64,000 nt of DNA from Trichobilharzia szidati (Eukaryota; Platyhelminthes; Trematoda; Strigeidida; Schistosomatidae), in contig OX235275.1 in assembly GCA_944472155.2 (NCBI GenBank), positions 54,453,228 to 54,517,227 of the forward strand. Direction: 5' to 3'. A program made the position numbers and the translations under genes. This document shows, piece after piece, positions 31,865-42,859 of this stretch. The stretch's first letter is position 1; every line of letters begins with the position of its first letter. Under the pieces are notes generated by a model. The model was given only the letters and a program-made list of their open reading frames with translations. It was not told the DNA's origin and did no database searches.

Positions 31865-32110
31865 CGACTAGAGGGTGTGAAAACACACAGAAACAACCAA
31901 AGAGTCACATTCAAGGTCACCCATCAGGAGAGATGACTAACAGTGAACTCGTGGAGAAATCTAAAATCTGACTTCAAATGAAATTGAAGTATGCGTGCTG
32001 AAGATGTTGCCTAGTAGTGGGGCAATGAAAGCTTCGCAAATAAACCAACCATCCAGCTATCTCAGAGAACACAACCACATGAAAAACAATTCAGATTATT
32101 TGAAGGTTCC
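31865..32110 (+). mobile_element. Penelope-like 3' UTR fragment with conserved hairpin
   Basis: Plus strand: gtgtgaaaacacacagaaac, ggagagatgactaacagtga, aattgaagtatgcgtgctga, then the hairpin at 31998-32037 (CTGAAGA...GAAAGCTTCGC) and the end cagagaacacaaccacatg. Collinear with 52690-52880 and 61620-61820. Confidence 0.75.
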
Positions 32111-33080
32111 AGAAGAGCTCTGATAATTCAAAAAATACCTCTTTACATAAGTTTAATCCTGAGTCATTCATAGTTGTAAAAGCGTATACACTATCGTTAA
32201 ACTATTCAACGCATTTTGAATAACTTCATTTGATAATCTATTGGATATTTGCCTCCTCTATGTGTATCTACCAGTTTAACTGCAGGTGCGGAGCCAGCCA
32301 TATCGGGTGTGCAATTAGGCAGGTTCATCATCGTATTTCCGATCATCATCCAACATGGTTAAACAAGGGACAAACGAAATCTATTCGTAGCTCTATTGTA
32401 GCACACCTTGTAGATAGTGAGCATAAGATTGACGTTAATAGTGCATTTAAAATTATTTATCGCATTCCGACTAATCTTAATTTTGCTTTACGAGTTCACC
32501 TTCCACGTACAGCTGAAGCAATAGGAATCCATCTGAAGAAGCCAAACCTGTGTGTTCAGAAGAAATTTGTACAGCCGCTTTTCTTGCCTTGGCTATCGTT
32601 ACATGAATGTATAAACCGGACTACTTCGTCCCCTTCCCCCTAATCCTTTAAAAATTATAAAAATTATAATTTTCCAAATTATTTTATTATTTTTTCTGAC
32701 TACTTCATCTTTAATTACATGTGATCTTTATAAAATTATTTTATTCTTATGACCACTTCACCCTTAGTTACAAGATATCATAGTTCAAGTCGTTTTATTT
32801 TCTTTAACATTCTGTTACGTAATCAACCTATGCACACGCTTATTCCTTAATTACTCTTCATTTTTTCGAAAATCATGCATTATCCAATCCATGTGTTGTA
32901 ACCATTTCTACCTTTTAATTGTGTTATCACCCGCCGCATTGATATATTGACACTGACTAATTATTGTTAACAAACATATCAGTGCCACTTGTTTGGTAAA
33001 TTGTTGTGTATTGTAATAAAAATGCTATACGTGTATATTAGAGTAGAACCAGAGTGAGATGAGGATCTAATTGAAAAGTG
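32111..33080 (+). mobile_element. Penelope-like element 3' half
   Basis: Endonuclease frame 32230-32643, then AT-rich 3' UTR to about 33080 with ttgaaaagtgaatatttctt near 33071, related to 4075-4095. The upstream RT is absent. Confidence 0.75.
32230..32643 (+). pseudogene. Penelope GIY-YIG endonuclease domain
   Basis: Open 137-codon frame: IYQFNCRCGASHIGCAIRQ (CxC pair; YIG became HIG), RISDHHPTWL with the catalytic-type Arg, SSIVAHLVDSEHKIDVNSAF, PRTAEAIGIHLKKPNLCVQK with the catalytic-type Glu, and end QPLFLPW. The Tyr-to-His change in the signature would probably impair it. Same lineage as 3500-4104. Confidence 0.8.
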
Positions 33081-33398
33081 AATATTTCTTCGCTGCTCAA
33101 TCTTTCTGCTTTCTAAATGTCTAAATGGGGATTTTTTCCATAACTATTCTGTTAATGCTGCACAATAAACGCAACACATACTTCAAGCCAATGTTGGATG
33201 TTTAAACTATTGAAAAATTAACTGATGATCTTGACTTTAAACAATTGAAATATCAACCCGGTGTTTTTGAACCACTTTCGATCTGGTTAGCATGGATTAC
33301 TGACTCAGGTCAGTGAGATGTTCGCATCCATTATTGTATTTTGTATAATAAAAGGATTTCAGAAAACATTAAGTAATGGAGATGTGAGGAAAATAAAA

Positions 33399-34434
33399 GA
33401 AAATTCAGAGGAGAAAAGTTTCGTTATCGACGAAATCATTTTCACAGGCTGGCTGTACAGTCGTGATTAGATTCACCGAAAATGTATAGTAGTCCATTAT
33501 TGAGTAATAGTGGGAGGGGGTGACATAATTGATTTAATTACTCAAAAGTGGCTTCAAAAGTAAAAAAATAAAAATCGCAAATTACGTAATACTCGGTGGC
33601 ACAAAGGAAGAAAGCGGTAGAAATTTATTAAGGTTAAAATGGTTGTTGAGTGTCAACTTAACAAGTGTGAAGAGTGTGTAAAAATGTACAAAAGGAACAT
33701 ATGAGAGTGATAATAGTGAATTAATTATTAAAGTTAAAGCAAACTAAAATTATAATTTAAAATTTAAAAAGAAAATTTTAATTTTTACAGGGGACGATTA
33801 GTGAGAAGGTTAAGATCAAGGTAGAATAAGAGACTGGACAAACTCTTTCTGTATACAGAGTTCGGGGTTGTATTGATGAATTCCCAACGCCTCCGCCATA
33901 CACAAATGCCGAAACCTGACGCCCATTGTACCATTTGGCCTCACCTTGCAGATGACCTTGAAAGACGACTCTGGTGGAGCTGCCTGGCTTGAGTTCACCA
34001 AGTGCTCGAGAATTGAATTAGTAGCTGTCTTGCATTGCCTTTTTGCTAACCATGCCAGATAATGTTCAGAGATGCGTTTGGAAAGTGTGCGCTTTGTGTT
34101 GCCAATATAACCAGCTCCACACACATTGAAGTGATGATTACTTTGCTTTTACTTTAATAATTAACTCACTATTATCACTCTCACATGTTCCTTTTGTACT
34201 CTTCCTCACCCTCTTCACACTTGTCAAGGGGACATTCACCTACCAACTTTCTTCTCACTCAACAACCATTTTAACCTTATCAAATTTCTAACGCTTCCTT
34301 CCTTTGCGCCATTGAGTACTACGTAATTGACAACTTTTATTTTCTACTTTCGAAGCCAATTCTGAATAATTACCAATATTAATTATGTCACCCCAATTGT
34401 ATTACTTACTAATGGACTGCTATACATTTTTGGA
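33399..34434. mobile_element. Inverted-arm Penelope-like element, outer (interrupted)
   Basis: Left arm 33399-33740 (e.g. ggctggctgtacagtcgtg, tatagtagtccattattgag, gtaatactcggtggcac). It is repeated in inverse orientation at 34140-34434 and 35732-35793 (tactaatggactgctatac ... cgactgtacagccag). Between the arms lies a minus-strand endonuclease. The right arm is split by a second PLE at 34447-35719. Removing that element makes the inverted arms continuous, about 340 bp each. Confidence 0.8.
33816..34124 (-). pseudogene. Penelope GIY-YIG endonuclease domain
   Basis: Open 102-codon minus frame: CGAGYIGNTKRTLSKRISEH (GYIG signature kept, catalytic-type Arg kept), SILEHLVNSSQ, MAEALGIHQYNPELCIQKEF (catalytic-type Glu), VQSLILP. 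The N-terminal GIY half is cut off at the arm boundary. Confidence 0.8.
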
Positions 34435-34446
34435 AAATATAAATAC

Positions 34447-35719
34447 ACTATAGATAAAATTTTATTTTGATAAAATCACACAGTGCTGTTGTACAGTAAT
34501 ATTAACTGATGACCACATTTCGAGCACAAACTATTCCTGCTCACAAACATATCAAGGCACAACTCACACAACTTCCTCGCTTCATTTATATACATGAGTG
34601 GAATTGATTAGACATTTGAATAAAAATCAATATAGGAAAATGAAACAGATAGAAGAAGCATTGGTGTTGAATAACTTTCTTTATAAAATTCATTAGGAAT
34701 ATCAAAAAAGGTCAAAAGCAAAATAAAAATAATGGCGAAACTAATAGTGATAACATAAATAATAATAATAATCTACTTTATTCCAAGAAAGAATATAAGG
34801 CATCTACTGTTATACCATATAAGGAGTGGACATCTGAGAACCTCCCTACGTTGGATTCTCCATAAAGCAGGAATTAGAGTGGCATTTAAACCTACAAACT
34901 CACTCAGGTAGGACAATCTCTGTAGGCTAAAGGACCCAGTGGGCCCAATTATACAACATAATATAATTTACAAAATACCTTGCAATGACTGTAGTTTAGG
35001 TCAAACTAGTAGGTCAGGAGTAGTCAAATTGTCTGTCAGGACATAAGAATTTAGTGGCTAAGGTTAGAATGGTTGACCCCGAGAAGATAAGTAATTTAGA
35101 AAAAAGCTCAGCACTACATTGCACTCCATGCATTAACACAAAATCGCACAATACTGTGGGAGAGGGTTAAAATAGTAAGAAGTAATATATGTAGGCGGAG
35201 AAAGAGAGATTGATTACTGAATCCTGGTTCATCGGATGAGTCTACACCCAACACATGTAACAGAAATGACTCAATGCAAATACCAGAGGTATGGAAGATA
35301 TTATTACCATCAGTCAATCAAATCAGAGGAGGATAATAAATAATCTTAAAATTCTATTTCAATTCAAGCACATCACAACATTCTAACAAGTTACTTCTTT
35401 TGACTATAAAAACACTCGTCTTATTTCACTTCTGATTGTATTTGATGGATAACACTCATATTATTATTTCCGATTGAACTTTATCTTATATTGATTTTTA
35501 TTCATATGTCTAATCAGTTTCACGCATATGTATAAATGAAGTAAAAAGTTGTGTGAGTGAGTTGATATGATTATGAGTGGCAATAGTTTGTGCTCGAAAC
35601 TTGGTCATCAGTAAATAATACTGTATAACAACACTGTGCGATTTATCCAAAATTAAAATAAAGTCTTATCTATAATTTTGTTATACTCTACCACAGTGAC
35701 CAAGTTTTATACTTATATC
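34447..35719. mobile_element. Inverted-arm Penelope-like element, nested, 12-bp TSD
   Basis: Flanked by aaatataaatac at 34435-34446 and 35720-35731. Left arm (minus) about 34455-34640. The plus-strand endonuclease remnant is 34800-35340 (IIYKIPCNDC, GQTSRSG, KSSA). Right arm 35487-35670. The arms share aatagtttgtgctcgaaa and gtacagta/actgta segments. It sits inside the right arm of the older element. Confidence 0.85.
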
Positions 35720-35793
35720 AAATATAAATACGACTGTACAGCCAGTCTGAGAAGATGATTTCGTCGATAAGGAAAATTTTCTTCTCTGAATTG

Positions 35794-35919
35794 TTTTTAC
35801 GAGTTGATCATGGACTGATATCAGTCAGAGAACCATTGAACACCAACCAGGGAGTACTGGACAGCTGCTGTTTCATCCTAGTTTGGGAATCATCGGCAGT
35901 ACGCACCCACTACATGGGT
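35794..35919 (-). mobile_element. Ribozyme SINE subfamily I, left part
   Basis: rc of the subfamily I tail and hammerhead region (gatatcagtcagagaacc ... gtttgggaatcatcggcagt). The SINE is interrupted at 35919 by an SR2-type insertion and resumes at 36453-36505 with its B box (gggttcgaaccc). Confidence 0.75.
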
Positions 35920-36452
35920 GCACTGCTCTCAAGTCTGTGTGGAGGTCAACAACACTCAGCATCAAAAATAAGATCCGGATTTTCAACTCCAATGTGAAGT
36001 CGGTGCTACTATACGGATCAGAGACCTGGCGTGTCACAAAGAGCACCTCAAACAAGCTACAGACGGTCATTGACAGTTGTCTTCGCTCAATACTCAAGAT
36101 CAGATGGCCAGAAAAGATCAGCAACAGGGATCTTTGGGAACGAACCAACCAGGAACCGATTGTGAAACAAATAGGCAGGAAGAAATGTAGATGGATTGGC
36201 TGGCCATACTCTGAGGAAACCATCAAGTGAGTGATATCACTAGACAAGCCCTTGAGTGGAACTTGAAAGGGAAGCGGCGAGTTGGTCGTCAGTGCAAGGG
36301 TGACTTGGAGGAGGTCATGTGAAGAGGGGATGAAAACGTATGGGCAGACTTGGAGCCAGGTGAAGACTCTAGCAGAGAACAGAATGCAATGGAGACGCAC
36401 GGCTGAAGCACTATGTTCCTGTAGGAATTAAAGGATACAATAATAATAATAA
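35920..36452 (+). mobile_element. SR2-type 3' fragment inserted in a SINE, 6-bp TSD
   Basis: Flanked by atgggt (35914-35919 and 36453-36458), which rebuilds the SINE when removed. The 115-codon frame from 35883 gives SLSIKNKIRIFNSNVKSVLL, YGSETWRVTKSTSN, CLRSILKIRWPEKISNRDLW and IGRKKCRWIGWPYSEET, the clean post-RT end of this lineage. Ends in an (AAT)n tail. Only about 530 bp, so strongly 5'-truncated. Confidence 0.85.
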
Positions 36453-36505
36453 ATGGGTTCGAACCCAGGACCTTCCTGTTACAAGGCAAGCTCGTATTGT
36501 CTTTT

Positions 36506-37810
36506 ATTTTCTTCATGACTCAATAGGTATTTTCGGTGGAATGGAGATGTACAGCTGAAATCCCTCTCGCGAGTATCAATTATCAATACTCATTACTGGT
36601 GTTTTCGACACTTCATTTATCAATCTGATAAAATTTAATAAAATTATTTAAAAAATAAATGTAACGTAAATAAAATTACTGCACGGTTTTTTTGTTTACA
36701 TTGAATAATAGTATAATATTATATACAACACAATTGGACATTGAACGAACACTTCAAGGTCATTTTTGTTTAAAATTACCGTTGGAAAGTAAAGCACCAA
36801 TTTAATGACATCTGTTACACAGTTATAAATATAAAATTCTACTTTATTTAAATAAATGTAAACAGGAATATGGAGAAAGGTAAATAAATTTTTCCAGAAA
36901 AAAACCAAGCAATTTTTTTTAAATAGACCGAAGATAGAAATGTGTGTAATGAAATCAGAAGAAGAAGGAGAAAAAGTTTAAACCAGATTTTCTCCAGAGA
37001 TATATTGATGCATTCATCCATTCATCTGTCATCTTGAAAGGGGAGTGAGTGTAAAGGAAATTATTATTGTTATTATAATTATTAAACTGTAGTAAAAACT
37101 TTTAAAGAAAACAAAATTTTGACCGGAAAAAATAATGATTTGTAACTGTAGTAACACTGAGAAATACACAGAAATACTTCGCCACACATATGCACAAATG
37201 TGGAGTATCACATCTACAGAATCCATCAGATTGTCAGAAAATTAGTTGACTTTTTATCTTTCTTTCGTTTTTTTTAACAAACTAGTTGTCAGGTTGCATT
37301 GTGTGCATGCGTGTGTTTGTGTGTTTATTCTGTTTACTGAAAGTGTATGACTTCTGCATAATATGGGCATTGTGAAGTGGACTAAAAGTGTTACAATTCT
37401 TGCTTATTTATGAAAATGTTTGTTGATCGTTTTTTATTTTGTGGTTTAAATAGAAATGGATGTGTGAGAGACGAAGGGAAGGAGACAGAAAGATGGCGGG
37501 GGGGGGGGCACAATAGCCAAAACACATATGCAAGTAGTGCTGAATTCATATGTAGGCTTCGTCCTATTTCTGGACTCTTCTTCACAGTGCACAAGGACGA
37601 CGTAACAGTTGAAATGATATTAATCCAAATCACGCCCCCCCCACCCTCTCAACAAATCCCATAGTCGAAATATCTGTCTCCAGATCACTGATAGTTAATA
37701 GATGGATATCTTGAAGTTGTGCTGAAAAGTAGTCACAAGTGGGACACACCACGTCAAGGTGAAGCGGTTGCTTGTCGAAGTCACTGGTTGAAGATCATTG
37801 AATTCCGGCT
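36506..37810. other. No gene seen; G-run
   Basis: Unassigned, mostly AT-rich. A run of 11 G lies at about 37498-37508 and a C-rich stretch at 37637-37647. Frames of 65-84 codons are unsupported. Confidence 0.5.
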
Positions 37811-37814
37811 CAAA

Positions 37815-37975
37815 TGGTCGAATTATCAATGAGGTTAGTCTCGTAACTTGAAGGTGCTGCATTCGTTCCTAGGTAGGGTTACGGGAGTATACTGCCGAAG
37901 AACCTCAAGCTAGGAAAAAGCAACTATCCACTGCTTCTTGGTGTTAAATTACCTCTCTAACTTACTTTTATTCGT
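37815..37975 (+). mobile_element. Ribozyme SINE, decayed
   Basis: tRNA-like cttgaaggtgctgcattcg, then gtatactgccgaagaacctc ... gctaggaaaaagcaactatcc. The hammerhead boxes are lost. Confidence 0.5.
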
Positions 37976-38002
37976 GAAGATATTTAACAAGTGAAGTGAA
38001 AT

Positions 38003-38345
38003 TGTGGTGAGAGCTGGCTGCAAGCCAAAGTTGTAGACAACAGTTTACGTCAATGTTCACGTCCCGAATCAGGGTCATAAGAAAAAACAATAAGAAGACT
38101 TAGCCTTGAGAGAACCATCAGCCAATCACAGCGGATTTAAGGTGTGGAAGTATGATTCACAGATATATGGCTTGATTTTTTGAGAAACAGCCACAAAAAG
38201 GTAACAGAATAACCTTCAGCCAGAAAACAACCAATCAGAAGCGGTTGCTTCTCGACGAACAATAATGTACATAAAAATCTATAAATATCTTTTGATTTTC
38301 TCAATAAACGATCTGTTGCCTGGCCCTCATCTTAAGGTTGTAAGC
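38003..38345 (+). mobile_element. Solo LTR, possible 5-bp TSD
   Basis: Starts TGTGGTGAGAGCTGGCTGC after gaaat (37998-38002). A second gaaat is at 38346-38350. Contains ccaatcacagcgg, ataaaaatctataaatatc and tcaataaacgatct. The 3' terminus is altered (gttgtaagc instead of cgttaca), so the boundary rests partly on the repeat of gaaat. Confidence 0.65.
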
Positions 38346-38689
38346 GAAATTAGAGGCATATAGCAAGTTCAATTTCATCAAAGGAAACGACGGTGCATCG
38401 AAGGATTAATGGTAGTTGTCATTACTATACTGAACAGCTGTGGAAGTAAGAATTAGATTTTTTTACAGTAGATCGGTAGGCAAGCAATTCGGAAGCCACT
38501 AATTAGTTCTTCAGTAGCTGAAGTAAGCACTCGAACAGGGTGACAACACTCGAAATAAATTAACCTATCATTGTTATTCTATGACAATTGTGGAAGCCGA
38601 TAGGGAGGCAATTCGATATATTCCAAACCTTAATTAGACAAAGTTGACGAACAGGCACCTAAAATGGTGCCAATGTACCAATCACCGTG

Positions 38690-39565
38690 ATACCACCAAC
38701 AATGACAGAAGATGAATTTGGGTTCCTAACTCGTGAACCGACGAGAAAAATCTGGAATGTCTGAATTTCGCTGATGTTTATGCTTAGTGTCACACAAACT
38801 TTCAGACTTACAGCCGGAAACCGACAAAATGACTGGAGAAGCAGACAGCAAAAGCAAGACTCCATGTGAACATAGAGAAGAGACAGAGGTAGGCGATGAA
38901 GATAACCAACCAGCCACTAACAAAAACTACCGAAACCACTCACCATCAATGGGAGAGATTCGACAGAAGTTACTTCCTGGTTTCACTTATCTAGGCAGCC
39001 ACCATTTTTTCAACCACAGGTGGAGACAAAGTTGAGGAAGTCAAAGCTAGAATTGGAAGGGCGAGATACGCCTCCACAACTCTGAAATCGGTTTGAAAAT
39101 CTTCCCCATTCAGCCAGCATAAGGAACAAGATTCGCATTTTCAATACCAATAATAAGTCATTTAGTTCTCCTATATGGGTCAGAAACTTGACTAGAGCGT
39201 TACAAAAAGCGTTCTCAACAGGCTGAGGAAGAAGTAGACACAAGAAACTATGGGAAAAAGCTGATCAAGAACCGATAGTCCAACAAATATGTACGAGAAG
39301 GTAGAGATGGACTGGGTACACAATAGGGAGATTGTCGAGTGACATCGCACGCCAGACATGTCATCGCCCAAATAGAACCCAAACGGGAAACAACGGGTTG
39401 GGAGTCACTCTGACGGTGACATGGAGGACGGCGTGCTAGGAAAGGTTGAGAGATTATGGGCAATCGTGTACCCAGTTAAAGAGGACTGCAACGAATAGGA
39501 CAAAGTGGAGACGTACTGTTGGGTCCGTATGTTCCACTCGGAACCCGAAGAAACAATAACAAATG
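38690..39565 (+). mobile_element. SR2-type RTE-like retrotransposon, 5'-truncated
   Basis: Plus strand: MSHKLSDLQPETDKM, EHREETEVGDEDNQPATNK, GFTYLGSHHFFNHR, then frame-broken IRNKIRIFNTNNKSF-like sequence, and the terminus catgttccactcggaacccg near 39535. At least three frameshifts. Confidence 0.75.
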
Positions 39566-40024
39566 TTAGTAATAAACTCATGCACAAGCTCAGTCTTCTC
39601 CTAGCCTAACCTAAACCCTACCCTAAAGTGTCTGTGGTTTAGCCCTGGCCTTAATATTTCCATAACTTGATCCTTAACTCACCAGATATGTTGTTTAATA
39701 TTCCTATACTGCTTTCAACACCATTTTTGTGAATACACTGACATTTCCCAGGTCCCACTGCCTAACTCTTTTTGAGCATGTCAAGATCATTGATGTACTT
39801 GAGCATGTTTGGGTGTCTATTCTTCACTCACAGCCTTAAATATGGAGAATAGGGGAATTACTCGGAATTCCATTACCAGGTGCTCCTTCACAAACACATC
39901 GCTATAGAATTAGCAGAAGCTGTAATTCATCCGCTTTTGGATTACATCTAAGCAGCTGAATGGTCAACTGGTTACCTCTGGCATTTGAAGTCATAGATTA
40001 AGTACTATTGAACAAGGAAAGTCA
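39566..40024. other. No gene seen
   Basis: Unassigned; cctaacctaaaccctaccct near 39604-39625 is a short C-rich repeat-like run. A weak SINE-like segment (cagctgaatggtcaactgg) is near 39951. Confidence 0.4.
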
Positions 40025-40500
40025 TATGAATGAATGATCAAGTATCAAATTACAGGATTTCATCATGTGTCGACATTGATTAGAGAACCTTTGGGAAACC
40101 TGGGAGTACTGGGCAACTGTTCCGTCAGCCTAGTTTGGGACTACTCAACAGTATGCGGCCATTACCAGGGTTCGAAACCAGGACCTTCCGGTTACGAGAC
40201 AAGCTATTAGATCATTAGGCCACTGAAACGTGACCCAGAGGCCCACGAATTACAACTTCTGCCAATTCACGATATAGCGCGACCACTAGCTAGTGTCATC
40301 CGGGGCGAGTATTTATCTTCACACCTGACCCGCTTCACCCCTCTAGTCAAGACCTCGCCTTGTAATCTGAAGGTTACGCGTTCGAACTATGTGATGTGAG
40401 CATATACTGATGAAGAGTCCCAAACTAGGTTAACGAAACAGCGGGTCTCTAACCAGTTTCGGCTCATGATGAAATCCTGTAACTAATTAAATCCTTGCAA
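40025..40500. mobile_element. Inverted ribozyme SINE, subfamily II
   Basis: Minus part 40025-40354 (B box rc near 40160-40175). Plus part 40355-40500, with a hammerhead-like segment at 40403-40450: ATGAAGA, stem II GTCC/GG.., GAAAC and a GTC triplet. The tail aaatccttgcaa is interrupted by a PLE at 40501 and resumes at 41398. Confidence 0.75.
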
Positions 40501-41397
40501 TTAATATGTGTGTAAAACTTGGGCGCAGTGGTAGTAAGTAATTCCATATTAGTTTGTTTATTAGATATATCACTCACAGTGAGTGAAACAGTAATATTAT
40601 ATACTTACTGGATGACAAAGTTTCCAACACAATTCAATATTGTTCATAATCATATCATCAATTATAATCACAGGACTTCGAAACTTGAGTTTTATAGATT
40701 TCTTTGTTCTCTCCTATTTGTCGTCGTTGTAAGAGAGGTAGAATTTTCCAGATATCTGGGACAGGTGTGGCATTCAAACCCACAAACTGAATTAGAATCA
40801 AGCTTTGTCGGTTAAATAGGGGATCCTGTGGAGCCGTTAAAACAAAACTATTTAGTTTATCTAATACCCCGCCTGCAATGATTGTCAAGTCAAATACATA
40901 GGTCAAAGTAGTAGAACATGGAGAGTCAGACTAGCTGAACATAAAAGCCCAGCAAAATCTAGATTGGTTGACCCGAATAAGACAAGAAATCTAGGGAATA
41001 GTTCAGCCATAGCCCTCGCCACATGCAATTACACAACCATACAGTGTAGGATGGGATAAGATGACAGTTTTAAAATCTAATGTAACAGCATGATGGAGGG
41101 AGAAATTGATTGATAACGGAAACTTTGTTTATCGAATCAACTGCGAACCAACACTTGTAATAGGAATGATTCAACACCCGTCCACTCGGACATCTGGAAA
41201 ATTTTACTAGCACTCTACGACAAATGGAAGAGAACAAAGGAAACTATGAAATTCAAGTTTCGAAGTTGTATGATTATAATTGATGAAATGATTATGAACA
41301 ATGATGAATTGTGTTCGAAACTGTGTCATCCAGTAAACAATAATACTGTTTCACTCACTGTGAGTGATACATCCAAATAAACAAACTAATATGGAAT
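40501..41397. mobile_element. Inverted-arm Penelope-like element, 12-bp TSD
   Basis: Flanked by aaatcc[t/c]tgcaa at 40489-40500 and 41398-41409 (one mismatch). Left arm about 40540-40770 and right arm 41168-41397 are inverse copies of about 230 bp (e.g. cactcactgtgagtga is present in both). Between them is a frame-broken endonuclease remnant (gtcaagtcaaatacataggt, ggttgacccgaataagac). The insertion target was a SINE tail. Confidence 0.85.
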
Positions 41398-41556
41398 AAA
41401 TCCCTGCAAACCAACACTCAATATATGAAATTAACAAAATAATTAATATATCCAATACACAAGAACAAAAAAATGCGAAAATCTCCATTGACAACCAATC
41501 ATATTCCCCTTCATCAGGGTACACGTTTATAACACCCTGAAGTTGGCACTCAAAAT

Positions 41557-41920
41557 GATTTAATTGGTGGATGGTGACTAGCAGTGGAATCCACCAGGAC
41601 GCGCACTTCGTCCTATTTGGGACTCGTCATCTGGATGTACCTGCATTTCTCAGTGAGTCATGATGTTCCCACCAAGGAGGCTCTAACCCAGTGCCGATAG
41701 TTTCAAACGCCAAAGCGTTATCAACTAGACCACTTGGGCTACGAGAGCCACCTTTTGTGCAACGGGTCATATTAATTTAACTGAATTTTAGATTTTCCCG
41801 TCGATTGATTGGACCGAAGTGCTCGGTCTCAGGTTGACATATCGGCTTCTTGTGCAGATGCTTCGACGATATCTTGGCATTTAATTTGTATTTAATTGGT
41901 GGATGGTGACTAGCACCATA
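41557..41920 (-). mobile_element. Smalpha-like hammerhead SINE, just over one unit
   Basis: The end sequence taattggtggatggtgacta occurs at 41561 and 41893, a 332-base period close to the Smalpha monomer. Minus strand: tRNA-like head (rc near 41690-41745), then CCAG, ATGACGA, GTCC/GGAC stem II with loop CAAATA, GAAG (box 2 changed from GAAA), GCGC loop, GTC and CTGG (stem I). Strong match to the Smalpha ribozyme, with C3 and one box 2 base changed, so probably inactive. Confidence 0.85.
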
Positions 41921-42104
41921 TTTATTACGTCTTACAATTAAACCATCCAACTCATAAAATACAACCACACAAAAACAAAACATCCATCTGAACCACAAAC
42001 CATCTTCACTGTTTTTGAAGATAAGTTGTATATTTGATCTGATCAAGTAGAGAGAGAGAGAGAGAGACAAGGAGAGATAGTAAATGCAGGTAAATGACAA
42101 TTCT

Positions 42105-42575
42105 CTAACTGATATCAGTCCGTGATCAACTCGTAAAACATAACTAATCCTTACAAACCAAACTATAGAAAATTATTCTGATGCTCGCTAGTGACTTGCT
42201 ACAGGTTGGAGCTTCCTGGAGTTCTTCTAGTGAGAAGTCGTGACCAGTGAGGTCCAATGAGAAGTCACCTGTGTGGATGGATGTCCCACCAACGACAATA
42301 GTTGGGGTCGCGGTAAAATCACGAATTGGTAGAAGCTAGAATTCGTGAGCCATTGAATCGGGTCCCAGTGGCTGAATGGTATACGAGCTGGCCTTGTAAC
42401 CGGAAGGTCCTGGGTTCGAATCCCAGTGGGTGCGTACTACCGATGATTCCCAAACTAGGATGAAACAGCAGCTGCCCAGTACTCCCTGGTGTTCAATGGT
42501 TCTGTAACTGATATCAGTCCGTGATCAACTCGTAAAACATAACTAATCCTTACAAACCAAAACTATAGACAATTA
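42105..42575 (+). mobile_element. Head-to-tail ribozyme-SINE dimer, subfamily I
   Basis: Tail of one unit (42105-42175) joined to a whole unit. gatatcagtc recurs at 42111 and 42510, a 399-base period (this unit has small deletions). tRNA-like head with an intact B box gggttcgaatccc (about 42413-42425). The hammerhead region 42437-42480 has box 1 CCGATGA and GAAA. Possible 7-bp TSD gacaatt on both sides. Confidence 0.8.
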
Positions 42576-42859
42576 TTATTGTTTTTTGTTTTCGTAGAGT
42601 TTGGCAAAATGAGTTTTTCTGTTTCAATGATTGCCAAAATATTTTCAGATCAATACTGATACAATACAAGAACAATGTAGAGTAAATTTTACAACTGTTT
42701 ACAACTTGAAATTATTCACATGCTGTATTCACTTTGACAACAACAAAAAAAATGAATACAACAAAAACATAAAATTCTTTTAGGCTGACAGTGTATGCTA
42801 TTTGACTGACTGACTGGTTTCAACACAGAACTTAGCAGACAATTGCAGCAGTTCAAGTT

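Noticed and set aside
35873..36400. 175-codon minus-strand open frame
   Set aside because: It is the antisense of the SR2-type coding region at 35920-36230, whose plus-strand translation matches the family.
37498..37508. G-quadruplex
   Set aside because: A single G-run; no four spaced G-tracts were seen.
39604..39650. Telomeric repeat (ccctaa)n
   Set aside because: Only two or three irregular cctaa/ccctac units within ordinary sequence; not a tandem array.
42045..42067. Regulatory (GAGA) element
   Set aside because: Simple (GA)n microsatellite; no other promoter feature nearby.
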